Source: Paraclostridium ghonii
GTDB lineage: Bacteria; Bacillota; Clostridia; Peptostreptococcales; Peptostreptococcaceae
DNA length: 12,175 nucleotides
Assembly: GCF_023653455.1 (NCBI RefSeq)
Contig: NZ_JAKEDR010000100.1
Span: 1 to 12,175, forward strand
Reading direction: 5' to 3'
In this document: piece after piece, positions 1 through 5,960 of the stretch
How the letters are laid out: every line of letters begins with the position of its first letter
Position numbering within the stretch: position 1 is the first letter of the stretch
Notes under the pieces: generated by a model
What the model saw: the letters and a program-made list of their open reading frames with translations, nothing else
The model's database searches: none
What the model was told of the DNA's origin: nothing
Made by a program: the position numbers and the translations under genes

Positions 1-33
1 ATATATATTTTTATGAAGGTGAGAGGTTTTTAT

Positions 34-537
34 ATGAAAAAAGAATTTATCGTAGTAGATTTAGAAACTACTGGATTAGATCCATATAAAGGTTGCGAAA
101 TTATAGAAATTGGTGTAACAGAGATTAAAGACAACAATATAGGTAGAAATTATTCAAGGTTAATAAAACCTAATGGAATAATTCCAAAGTTTATAAGTGA
201 TATAACGAATATAAGTAATGAAATGGTAGAAAAAGAAAAGAGTTTAGAAGAAGTTTTACCCAAGTTTAGAGAATATGTTGGAGAAAAAACTATAATTGCA
301 CATAATGCTAAATTTGACTTAAAGTTTTTAAACTTTTACTTAGATAAAATGGGATTAGAGACTATCGAAAATCATATATGCACATTAGAGCTTTTAAAGA
401 AAAATAAAGAATATAAAGGCAAGAATAAAAAGTTAGAAACAGCTTGTGAGTATTACAATATAGAAAATAAAAATGCGCATAGAGCAGATAGTGACACATT
501 AGCTACTGCTAAATTATTTCTTGAATTAAATAAGTAA
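34..537 (+). CDS. DnaQ-like 3'-5' exonuclease (DEDDh family)
   Basis: 167 residues forming a single exonuclease domain of the kind found in DNA polymerase III epsilon and in the proofreading part of PolC. All five expected metal and catalytic residues are visible: D9 and E11 in DLETTG (Exo I), D95 in AHNAKFD (Exo II), and H149 and D154 in HRADSD (Exo III), so the DEDDh active site is intact. The stretch around residues 47-62 (P..I..F.SDIT.IS) is typical of the PolC-exo subgroup. No polymerase, helicase or BRCT domain is attached, so it is a stand-alone single-strand exonuclease for repair or RNA/DNA trimming; the exact substrate cannot be read from the sequence. I chose the ATG at 34 over the one at 13 because AAGGTGAGAGG (16-26) lies 7 bases before it; the ATG at 13 precedes this ribosome binding site. 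The upstream promoter is outside the window. Confidence 0.9.
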   Translation: MKKEFIVVDLETTGLDPYKGCEIIEIGVTEIKDNNIGRNYSRLIKPNGIIPKFISDITNISNEMVEKEKSLEEVLPKFREYVGEKTIIAHNAKFDLKFLNFYLDKMGLETIENHICTLELLKKNKEYKGKNKKLETACEYYNIENKNAHRADSDTLATAKLFLELNK

Positions 538-581
538 CAAAAAACCCTTATACTTACTAAAATAAGTATGAGGGTTTTTTA
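538..581 (+). terminator. Rho-independent terminator after the exonuclease gene
   Basis: A 13-bp stem, ACCCTTATACTTA pairing with TAAGTATGAGGGT through one G-U pair, and a short AT loop are followed by a run of six T. An A-run mirrors the T-run on the left side, so it could also work weakly in the other direction. It begins directly after the stop codon. Confidence 0.9.
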
Positions 582-680
582 GAAATATACAAAAATTGAA
601 TTTAGCTTTTTAGTGTTTATTTATAATTTAAAATCATAGTATATATAAGTCATAAAAATGCAGAGTTAGGAGTGTCGGTC

Positions 681-734
681 ATGGGGGTTATGATAGGAGC
701 TTTTTTAGGTGGTGATGCTATATTATGGATATAA
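681..734 (+). CDS. Candidate 17-residue hydrophobic leader peptide overlapping the kinase start
   Basis: A short ORF reading MGVMIGAFLGGDAILWI then TAA. It has its own ribosome binding site, TTAGGAG (666-672), 8 bases before the ATG. Its reading frame runs over the kinase start: the kinase ATG (725-727) lies inside it in another frame, and its stop falls 7 bases beyond that start. The likely kinase ribosome binding site, AGGTGGTGA (707-715), is inside this ORF, so ribosomes translating it would pass over the kinase initiation region. The layout suggests translational coupling or a leader peptide controlling kinase synthesis. The peptide is hydrophobic enough to insert in a membrane. It is too short for homology or codon statistics to prove it is translated, hence the low confidence. 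Confidence 0.35.
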   Translation: MGVMIGAFLGGDAILWI

Positions 735-1786
735 TTACCAATATAGATTTGAAAATAATAAAACCTTTAAAATCTGAAGGGGTTAACTCAAAGTTATATT
801 TAGTTCAAGATAATCAAATGGGAAGACAATTCATATTAAAGAAAATAAAAAAATCATCTTTTAAAAATCCAGATAAATGTTTTGAAGAACCAAAAAAGAT
901 TTGCAAAGCAAATCATCCTAATATAATAAAAATAAATCACGTTTCATATGATGATGAAAATATATATATAACAATGCCCTACTATAAAAATGGATCATTG
1001 TATCATTTGTTAGAAACAAGAAACTTAAGCATAAGAGAGATTATATCTTATACTGTAGACTTTTTATGTGCTGTTGAGTATATACACAATATAGGAATTG
1101 CACATTGTGATATAAAACCAAATAATATACTTATAAGCAATGAAAATAGAGCTGTATTAACTGATTTTGGTTCAGCTGTATATTTAAACAGAAATGGAGT
1201 AGGTAAATTAAGAAATGTATATTATAAACATATAGCTCCAGAGCAATGTAAAAGCACTGTTATAGATAGAAAAGTTGATATATATCAAATCGGTACAACT
1301 TTATATAGAATGTGCAATGGAAATTTAGAATATAATAAGCAATTAAAAAAATATAAAGATATAAATATGGTTAAGGTAGCATCTGCTTGTGGGAAATTTC
1401 CCAAAAGAAATAAATATTTACCTCATATACCAAAAGATATGATTGATATAATAGAAAAATGTATAAGTGTAAATCCAGAAGATAGATATGAAAATGTATC
1501 GGAAATAATTAGAGATATTAAGTATGTAAATGAAAATTTAGATTGGAAATATGAAGGTAGTGATGAAAATCATTTCTTTACAAGAAAAAACAATGATAAT
1601 ACTATTATGCAAATTATAGTTAGTGAAGATTCAGGATATTGGAATATAAAAACTGTAAGAGTTAATAAGGAAACTAGAAAATATAATATATATAAAGGTT
1701 ATTGTTATGAATATATAGAAAGAAAAACTGAGGCTTTTAAGGAAGTGAAAAAAATAATAGCCTTACTTTCATACCGATCAAAGTAA
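725..1786 (+). CDS. Cytosolic Hanks-type serine/threonine protein kinase
   Basis: 353 residues. The kinase domain covers about residues 10-268. Visible motifs are the ATP-binding lysine in FILKK (K39), acidic residues of helix C (E54/E55), the catalytic loop HCDIKPNN with D129, K131 and N134, the metal-binding DFG (147-149), APEQ (171-174), the structural aspartate in VDIYQIG (D185) and the conserved arginine in PEDRYEN (R254). All catalytic residues are present, so it should be active, but the glycine-rich loop (around residues 17-27) keeps only one clear glycine. There is no transmembrane helix, PASTA repeat or signal peptide, unlike the cell-wall sensing kinase PrkC. Residues 270-353 form a tail with aromatic and charged residues (DWKYEG, GYWNIKTVRVN, YKGYCYEYIERK) that I do not recognise; it looks like a small alpha/beta domain. 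No partner phosphatase lies next to it. The start is supported by AGGTGGTGA, 9 bases upstream. Substrate unknown. Confidence 0.85.
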   Translation: MDIITNIDLKIIKPLKSEGVNSKLYLVQDNQMGRQFILKKIKKSSFKNPDKCFEEPKKICKANHPNIIKINHVSYDDENIYITMPYYKNGSLYHLLETRNLSIREIISYTVDFLCAVEYIHNIGIAHCDIKPNNILISNENRAVLTDFGSAVYLNRNGVGKLRNVYYKHIAPEQCKSTVIDRKVDIYQIGTTLYRMCNGNLEYNKQLKKYKDINMVKVASACGKFPKRNKYLPHIPKDMIDIIEKCISVNPEDRYENVSEIIRDIKYVNENLDWKYEGSDENHFFTRKNNDNTIMQIIVSEDSGYWNIKTVRVNKETRKYNIYKGYCYEYIERKTEAFKEVKKIIALLSYRSK

Positions 1787-1793
1787 GGCTTTT
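1760..1793 (+). terminator. Terminator-like hairpin overlapping the kinase stop codon
   Basis: A perfect 10-bp stem (GCCTTACTTT with AAAGTAAGGC, loop of 10) is followed by TTTT. The kinase stop codon TAA (1784-1786) lies within the right arm, so the last codons of the gene form the hairpin. An A-rich stretch precedes the stem. The T-run is short, so read-through into the following structured region is possible. Confidence 0.6.
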
Positions 1794-1970
1794 AAAGGGG
1801 TAAAATATATTATAAAAAGGGGTTTATTAGGGAATATATTTTATTTGGGGAGTAAAAATTTTAAGGTTATCAGGGGAATAACCTTCTGAAATAATAATAT
1901 CAAGATTCGACAAATATGTCAACATATTTCGACAAAAAAATATAAAGTAAATTAAATTTAAATTTAAAAA
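1787..1970. other. Structured non-coding interval after the kinase gene
   Basis: No credible ORF lies here on either strand. An 11-bp inverted repeat, TAAAATATATT (1801-1811) with AATATATTTTA (1833-1843), encloses a loop carrying AAGGGG and AGGG. A second hairpin, AAGGTTAT (1863-1870) with ATAACCTT (1878-1885), has the loop CAGGGGA. Both loops present unpaired G-runs. A palindromic site follows at 1906-1934 (separate entry), and the next strong terminator is at 1971-2013. The arrangement would fit a small RNA or a long structured 3' untranslated region, but no promoter of its own stands out. Confidence 0.35.
1906..1934. promoter_or_regulatory. Two TTCGACA boxes flanking a palindrome (Spo0A-box-like)
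   Basis: TTCGACA occurs at 1906-1912 and again at 1928-1934, 22 bp apart, which is about two helical turns. This heptamer is the reverse complement of TGTCGAA, the known core of the Spo0A box in Bacillus and Clostridia. Between and overlapping them is a perfect palindrome, AAATATGT-CA-ACATATTT (1912-1929). The site lies downstream of both neighbouring genes (kinase on plus, ferredoxin on minus), so its target is unclear; it may serve an unannotated transcript. Confidence 0.35.
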
Positions 1971-2013
1971 TAATAAAAAAAAGAAAAGCTAATAGCTTTT
2001 CTTTTTTTTATTA
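1971..2013. terminator. Two-way terminator between kinase region and ferredoxin gene
   Basis: A perfect 20-bp inverted repeat with a three-base loop (AAT, 1991-1993). The core is AGAAAAGCT with AGCTTTTCT, extended by runs of eight A on one side and eight T on the other, so it reads as a terminator with a U-run in both directions. On the minus strand it lies 10 bases after the ferredoxin stop codon. Confidence 0.9.
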
Positions 2014-2022
2014 TTTTATGTA

Positions 2023-2193
2023 TTACTCTGGTTGGGGAGCATCCACAGGACATACGCTGTTGCAAGTTCCACATTCTATACATATATTAGGATCTATAAC
2101 ATATATATCATCTCCTGCAGATATACAATTAACTGGACATTCTGGTTCACATGCTCCACAACTTATGCAAGCATCATTTATTTTATAAGCCAT
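2023..2193 (-). CDS. Clostridial-type 2[4Fe-4S] ferredoxin
   Basis: 56 residues, starting MAYKINDACISCGAC. It carries two CxxCxxCxxxCP motifs: C9, C12, C15, C19 and C38, C41, C44, C48. These bind two [4Fe-4S] clusters in the usual crossed pattern. Length and sequence match small soluble ferredoxins of Clostridium, which carry electrons for pyruvate:ferredoxin oxidoreductase, hydrogenase and similar enzymes. An additional cysteine, C23 (CPVNC), replaces the alanine found in the C. pasteurianum protein. A strong ribosome binding site, TAGGAGGT, lies 7 bases before the ATG on the minus strand. The gene is monocistronic, ends in the two-way terminator and is preceded by a TATAAT box and a duplicated promoter element. 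Confidence 0.95.
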   Translation of the reverse strand: MAYKINDACISCGACEPECPVNCISAGDDIYVIDPNICIECGTCNSVCPVDAPQPE

Positions 2194-2219
2194 AATAAAT
2201 ACCTCCTAAAATTTTGTTT

Positions 2220-2278
2220 AAACCTATTATACCCAAAAAATATAAATTTAACTAAAAAACCTAAATTTACCCAAAAAA
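2220..2278 (-). promoter_or_regulatory. Ferredoxin promoter with duplicated 21/22-bp element
   Basis: Read on the minus strand, a -10 box TATAAT lies at 2231-2226, about 33 bases before the ferredoxin ATG. It sits within an element TTTTTTGGGTA-N-TAGGTTT (2220-2240). A second copy with the same two half sequences and a slightly longer middle lies at 2257-2278, 37 bp upstream. No good -35 hexamer is found at the usual distance (the best is TAGTTA at 2254-2249). The repeats may be operator sites covering the -10 and upstream regions, or an old duplication of the core promoter. Confidence 0.5.
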
Positions 2279-2348
2279 CTCAAAATTTATAACAAATAAT
2301 TTTAAATAATAAGTAGTAAAAAATACAAAACTACAAGTAATTAAAGTT

Positions 2349-2377
2349 TTGATTTATTTGGCATAAAAAGGTATAAT
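2349..2377 (+). promoter_or_regulatory. Sigma-A promoter for the glycosyltransferase gene
   Basis: TTGATT (2349-2354) and TATAAT (2372-2377) are separated by exactly 17 bases. The start codon follows 30 bases further on, with AAGGAGAG (2394-2401) as ribosome binding site 6 bases before it. The short leader leaves no room for a riboswitch. Confidence 0.75.
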
Positions 2378-2407
2378 TACTCATATATCAAAAAAGGAGA
2401 GAACGAA

Positions 2408-3313
2408 ATGAGTTATTATGATGATGGAAAAAACAAAATAAGGCGTAAAAAAGTTAGCTCTCATAATGGAAACTCAAAGACTAAGGTTATAAATAAAAAT
2501 ACCATAAATAGAGCTGAGAACGATATAAATTATGATTATAGAAACGAATATACAAGTAAAGGAAACAGAGTTGAGAAAGTAAGAGCTAAAAAGAAATTAA
2601 GAAATAAGAAATTTTTAGAAATAACAAAAAAATCTTTAGTATTTTTACTTATCATATCATTTATAGGAGCTATATCTGGTAACATATTAATGAACATAAT
2701 GTTTAAAAATACTCCTGAACTTACGTATTCATATATGAGAGATAAGTCAATAAGCAGTGAATATGTAAGTATAAGTAAGATACCTGTAGATTTACAAAAT
2801 GCAATAGTTTCTATAGAAGATGAGCGGTTTTATGATAATAAAGGTGTAGATTATACGGCTTTAATAAGATCGGTTATACACAATATTTTCAATAGTTCAA
2901 CACAAGGTGGAAGTACACTTGAAATGCAGATTTCAAAGAACCTTTTAACTACTACAGACCAAACTATAAAAAGAAAACTTAAAGATATGTATAATGCTAA
3001 GCAGATGAACAAGCAGATGAATAAAAGAGAAATATTAGAATTATATTTAAATAATATATATTTAGGTAAAAACACATATGGAGTTGCAAAAGGTGCCAAA
3101 GTTTACTTTGATAAAGATGTGAGTGAGCTTGATTTAGGAGAATGTGCATTACTTGCAGGTATAACAAATAATCCAGGACTATACTCGACAGACTATGAGG
3201 CAGCTAAAAAAAGGCGAGATATAATTTTATATAAAATGAAAGAGTTAGGATATATAACAAAAGACGAATATGAAGCAACTAGAAAAAAAGAAACACCAAT
3301 GAATATAAAGTAA
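2408..3313 (+). CDS. Monofunctional peptidoglycan glycosyltransferase (GT51 family)
   Basis: 301 residues. A basic, lysine/arginine/asparagine-rich cytoplasmic tail (1-75) is followed by one transmembrane helix (about 76-98) and an extracytoplasmic GT51 domain (about 110-290). Motifs are EDERFYDNKGVD with catalytic E137, QGGSTLEMQISKNLL (166-180), KRKLKDMY (188-195), REILELYLNNIYLG (207-220) and GAKVYFDKDVSELDLGECALLAG (229-251). The protein stops there, with no penicillin-binding transpeptidase domain, so it polymerises lipid II into glycan strands only, like MtgA/Mgt. Two departures from the family pattern: the second catalytic glutamate, found in RKxxE of motif III, is aspartate (D193), and the usual QGGST(L/I)TQQ reads QGGSTLEMQ. 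Codons 199-206 show a tandem near-repeat (AAGCAGATGAA twice) but the spacing to YLN is normal. It is followed after 12 bases by the CxxC protein gene, probably in one transcript. Confidence 0.88.
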   Translation: MSYYDDGKNKIRRKKVSSHNGNSKTKVINKNTINRAENDINYDYRNEYTSKGNRVEKVRAKKKLRNKKFLEITKKSLVFLLIISFIGAISGNILMNIMFKNTPELTYSYMRDKSISSEYVSISKIPVDLQNAIVSIEDERFYDNKGVDYTALIRSVIHNIFNSSTQGGSTLEMQISKNLLTTTDQTIKRKLKDMYNAKQMNKQMNKREILELYLNNIYLGKNTYGVAKGAKVYFDKDVSELDLGECALLAGITNNPGLYSTDYEAAKKRRDIILYKMKELGYITKDEYEATRKKETPMNIK

Positions 3314-3325
3314 ATGAGGTGGGTT

Positions 3326-3745
3326 ATGAACAGTTACAAATTTAATTTTAGAGAAAAAGAATGTGAATTAAATGCAAATAATTGTAGTGGGTTAATAAAT
3401 GATGAAGAAAAGCCTATATCCAATATAGATTTAAATGAGGTTTTAAGATTATTAATTCAAGATAAAAATATTGATTTTGATTTAGAGTATTATCAAGAAG
3501 CTTGTCCAGAATGTTTATCAGGAGTTAAAGAAAAGCAGAAGTTTTTTGGATTTCTAGAATATCATTTTTATATATTTACAAAGAATAGTAAATATGTAAT
3601 TAGTGACATAGATACAGATTATGAAGGTTTATCATTTAATAAGTTAAGCAAAGCTGGAAAAGTAGACGATAGTTATATAGTAAGTATAATAATATGTGAA
3701 CATTGTAATGATTATATAGTTCAAATAGAAAATTGTATAGTATAA
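3326..3745 (+). CDS. Small CxxC protein, DUF3785-like
   Basis: 139 residues, acidic, with no signal peptide or membrane segment. Two CxxC pairs, CPEC (C60/C63) and CEHC (C124/C127), probably form a zinc-binding knuckle. The pattern NCxGLxNDEE near the start, IDFDLEYY before the first pair, FLEYHFYIFTKN and GKVDDSYIVSIIICEHC towards the end resembles the clostridial family DUF3785 as I remember it; this is recognition from memory and function is unknown. I chose the ATG at 3326 because GAGGTGGG (3317-3323) lies just before it; an in-frame ATG at 3314 directly abuts the preceding stop codon and has no ribosome binding site. It follows the glycosyltransferase by 12 bases and ends in a strong terminator, so the two are likely co-transcribed. 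Confidence 0.75.
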   Translation: MNSYKFNFREKECELNANNCSGLINDEEKPISNIDLNEVLRLLIQDKNIDFDLEYYQEACPECLSGVKEKQKFFGFLEYHFYIFTKNSKYVISDIDTDYEGLSFNKLSKAGKVDDSYIVSIIICEHCNDYIVQIENCIV

Positions 3746-3772
3746 AAAAGCTGCTGTTATAGCAGCTTTTTT
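3744..3772. terminator. Two-way terminator between convergent genes
   Basis: A perfect 12-bp stem, AAAAAAGCTGCT with AGCAGCTTTTTT, and a 5-base loop. The A and T runs allow termination in both directions. The right end overlaps the stop codon of the minus-strand SIMPL gene (3771-3773) and the left end overlaps the stop of the CxxC gene, so the two convergent genes share it with no spare DNA. Confidence 0.9.
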
Positions 3773-4415
3773 ATATGTAAGTATTGAAAATAACACTTAC
3801 TTGAGCCGTGACTATTAAATCGCCTGATGATAGAGAAGGGGAACTAGAACTAGAATATCCTATATCTCTTTGACTTATAGAATAAACTGAGGTACTATTT
3901 TCAGAAATACTTTCAGGAAGAGGCTTTAGTTTTATACCAAGATTTTTAGCTAATAATGAACCTTTATTTAAAGCATCTTGAGTAGCATCTAAAAGAGCTT
4001 CTTTGTAATAAGGATATGGATTGGATACAGTAAAGAAAATTCTAACATTACTATTAGCCCCGTTTTCTATAGCTAATGAGTATATATCTCCTAAATTTTT
4101 AAGATCAGTAACTTCAATTCTTATAGTAGTGGTTATTTCATAAGCTATAAGTTCACTTGTTTTACTATCATATTTTTTATTTATAGAAACATCATAAGCA
4201 TTTATATTTTCTCTTGGAATTTTATAGTCAGTTAGACTGATTATTATAGTATTTACAGTATTTGAATTTTCAACTTGAGCTATTTGAACATCAGGATTAG
4301 ATGTAGTTACTCCAATTGTCAATAAGGCTACATCTGATTTAACTCTAATAACTCCAACTCCATTAACAGATAATTGCCCCTTTTCTCTAATTGTATTCAT
4401 ATTCATATATTGCAT
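3771..4415 (-). CDS. SIMPL (DUF541) domain protein
   Basis: 214 residues, most of them the SIMPL/DUF541 fold: GQLSVNGVGVIRVKSDVALLTIGVTTSNPDVQIAQ near the start, then N-T-V-N-T-I..L.DYKIPRENINAYDVSINKKYD, a middle part ITTTIRIEVTDLKNLGDIYSLAIENGAN, YKEALLDATQDALNKGSLLAKNLGIKL, and a final strand VTAQVSVIFNTY. Family members such as Brucella BP26 form oligomeric exported shells; the family's role in Firmicutes is not settled. Most relatives carry a signal peptide; here the N-terminus (MQYMNMNTIREKGQ) is polar, so the product appears cytosolic or leaves by another route. A serine-rich stretch (SSSSSPSLSS, about 191-200) may be a flexible loop. Two in-frame ATGs exist; I prefer 4415 because AAAGGGG lies 9 bases before it but directly abuts the ATG at 4424. 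Monocistronic. Confidence 0.85.
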   Translation of the reverse strand: MQYMNMNTIREKGQLSVNGVGVIRVKSDVALLTIGVTTSNPDVQIAQVENSNTVNTIIISLTDYKIPRENINAYDVSINKKYDSKTSELIAYEITTTIRIEVTDLKNLGDIYSLAIENGANSNVRIFFTVSNPYPYYKEALLDATQDALNKGSLLAKNLGIKLKPLPESISENSTSVYSISQRDIGYSSSSSPSLSSGDLIVTAQVSVIFNTYI

Positions 4416-4424
4416 AAAAAACAT

Positions 4425-4625
4425 CCCCTTTCAACTTACATATACTATAAATATACTAATATTAAATAAAATTTATTCCGAAGGTATATTTGGTTAAAAT
4501 AATAATTTAATAAAAATTACTATAGGTGAAATAAAATTTGAAAAATAGTATAATAAAGTAAGTAAAAAAATAGTTTGAATTTTATTTATATAAACAACTT
4601 ATAAAGTTAGGAGGGTTAACTTAAA
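4425..4625. other. Divergent intergenic region between SIMPL gene and rarA
   Basis: 200 bases of AT-rich DNA between two genes that start away from each other. The rarA promoter is identifiable (4526-4554). For the minus-strand gene only a TATAGT/TATAAA-rich stretch around 4440-4470 is seen, without a convincing -35 box. No ORF or strong hairpin is present. Confidence 0.5.
4526..4554 (+). promoter_or_regulatory. Promoter of rarA
   Basis: GTGAAA (4526-4531, 4 of 6 to consensus) and TATAAT (4549-4554) are 17 bases apart. The untranslated leader is then about 65 bases. The ribosome binding site AGGAGGG (4609-4615) lies 10 bases before the ATG. Confidence 0.55.
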
Positions 4626-5903
4626 ATGCAGCCATTAGCAGATAGATTAAGGCCTCAACAAATAGATGATATGATTGGACAGTCTCATATAATAGGGAAA
4701 GGAAAAATCATAAATAAACTTATAGAAAACAAAACTATTCCTAATATGATACTATATGGGCCACCGGGAACAGGTAAAACTACATTAGCAAATATAATAG
4801 CAAATGTAACAGGGAAAAAATATATAAAATTAAATGCAGTAAACTGTGGAACTAAAGAAATTAAAGATGCCATAGACAGTAGTAAGAGGGATTTATTTTC
4901 ATATAATGGAATAATTTTAATGCTAGATGAAATTCAAGCTTTAAATAGAAAACAACAACAATCTCTTCTTGAGGTTATAGAAGATGGATCAGTTACATTA
5001 ATAGCAAGTACAGCTGATAATCCATACTTTGTAGTATATAAAGCTATACTAAGTCGAAGTTCTATATTTGAATTTAAACCAATAAATAAAGATGATATAC
5101 TTATTGGACTAAAAAAATCTATAGAAAAGATTAAAAATATGAACATATATGAAAGTATAAGTTTAGAAGAAAAAGCATTAGATTATATAGCTCAAACTTG
5201 TAATGGAGATATGAGAAGTGCATTAAACAAGTTAGAACTAGTTGTTAATATAGGAATAGACATAAAATTTAATAATGTAAATATAACACTAGAAAATGTA
5301 ATGGATTGTTCTAGCGTAAAAATCATGAACTTTGATAGAGGTGGAGATGATGGATACTCTATATTATCTGCGTTTCATAAATCACTAAGAGGTTCGGATG
5401 CTGATGCAGCTATGCACTATTTAGCAAGATTAGTAAAAGCAGGAGACATACAAGGGATAACAAGAAGGTTATTATGTGTTGCAAGTGAAGATGTAGGATT
5501 AGCAGTACCACAAGCTATAACTATAACTGAGGCTTGTGTTTCATCAGCTCTTCAACTAGGTTTTCCTGAAGCCAGAATTCCACTAGCACAAGCTACAATA
5601 TATTTAGCTCAGTGTCCAAAATCAAATTCTGTAATAAATGCTATTGATTTAGCATTAGCTGACTTAGATACTATGGAAACAGGGGATATACCTATGCATT
5701 TAAAAGATGCTCACTACTCGGGAGCATCTAAACTAGGACGAGGTGTTGAATATAAATACCCTCATGACTATCCAAATAATTATGTAGATCAACAGTATTT
5801 ACCTGATCCAATAAAAGATAGAAACTATTATACTCATGGATTAAATAAGAATGAAAAATCATTTGAGCATTATTGGAAAAGCTTAAGGGATAAAAATGAT
5901 TAG
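4626..5903 (+). CDS. rarA: Replication-associated recombination protein RarA (MgsA), AAA+ ATPase
   Basis: 425 residues, the usual length. The protein opens with PLADRLRPQQIDDMIGQSHIIG, the typical clamp-loader-like beginning. Walker A is GPPGTGKT (45-52), Walker B ILMLDE (97-102), sensor 1 is LIASTADNP (125-133), and SRSSIF (143-148) holds the arginine finger. The C-terminal half carries the tetramerisation domain: GGDDGYSILSAFHKSLRGSDADAAMHYLARL, then RRLLCVASEDVGLA and later PMHLKDAHY..A. RarA acts at stalled replication forks, related to DnaX and RuvB, binding DNA ends and single-strand-binding protein. All functional motifs are present. It has its own promoter and terminator, so it is a single-gene unit. 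Its location shortly upstream of an iscR-iscS-iscU group is an arrangement I expect in Peptostreptococcaceae. Confidence 0.95.
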   Translation: MQPLADRLRPQQIDDMIGQSHIIGKGKIINKLIENKTIPNMILYGPPGTGKTTLANIIANVTGKKYIKLNAVNCGTKEIKDAIDSSKRDLFSYNGIILMLDEIQALNRKQQQSLLEVIEDGSVTLIASTADNPYFVVYKAILSRSSIFEFKPINKDDILIGLKKSIEKIKNMNIYESISLEEKALDYIAQTCNGDMRSALNKLELVVNIGIDIKFNNVNITLENVMDCSSVKIMNFDRGGDDGYSILSAFHKSLRGSDADAAMHYLARLVKAGDIQGITRRLLCVASEDVGLAVPQAITITEACVSSALQLGFPEARIPLAQATIYLAQCPKSNSVINAIDLALADLDTMETGDIPMHLKDAHYSGASKLGRGVEYKYPHDYPNNYVDQQYLPDPIKDRNYYTHGLNKNEKSFEHYWKSLRDKND

Positions 5904-5917
5904 TTTATTATTAATAT

Positions 5918-5958
5918 AAAATGTACAGCCTAAAAAAATTTTTTATGCTGTACATTTT
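5918..5958. terminator. Two-way terminator between rarA and the minus-strand gene
   Basis: A perfect 12-bp stem, AAAATGTACAGC (5918-5929) with GCTGTACATTTT (5947-5958). The 17-base loop contains A7 followed by T6, which can pair to lengthen the hairpin. A T-run follows on the right and an A-run precedes on the left, so it can serve both convergent genes. Confidence 0.8.
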
Positions 5959-5960
5959 TA

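Noticed and set aside
596..627. TTGAAT and TATAAT as the kinase promoter
   Set aside because: The spacing is 20 bases, too long for a sigma-A promoter; TATAAT may still be a -10 box but without a supported -35.
1797..1850. Four spaced G-runs as a G-quadruplex
   Set aside because: The loops between runs are too long and irregular for a stable quadruplex; pairing as stem-loops explains the sequence better.
1915..1944. A nine-codon ORF (MSTYFDKKI) in the interval after the kinase
   Set aside because: It has no ribosome binding site and coincides with the palindromic site; chance occurrence.
2032..2292. An 86-codon plus-strand frame across the ferredoxin gene
   Set aside because: It is antisense to a clear 2[4Fe-4S] ferredoxin, has no proper ribosome binding site and a low-complexity end.
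2999..3022. Tandem AAGCAGATGAA in the glycosyltransferase gene as a recent duplication
   Set aside because: The spacing between motif III and YLNNIYLG matches the family without any insertion, so no residues were added.
2851..3099. Minus-strand frame inside the glycosyltransferase gene
   Set aside because: It lies opposite conserved GT51 motifs and is the hydrophobic antisense reading common in AT-rich genes.
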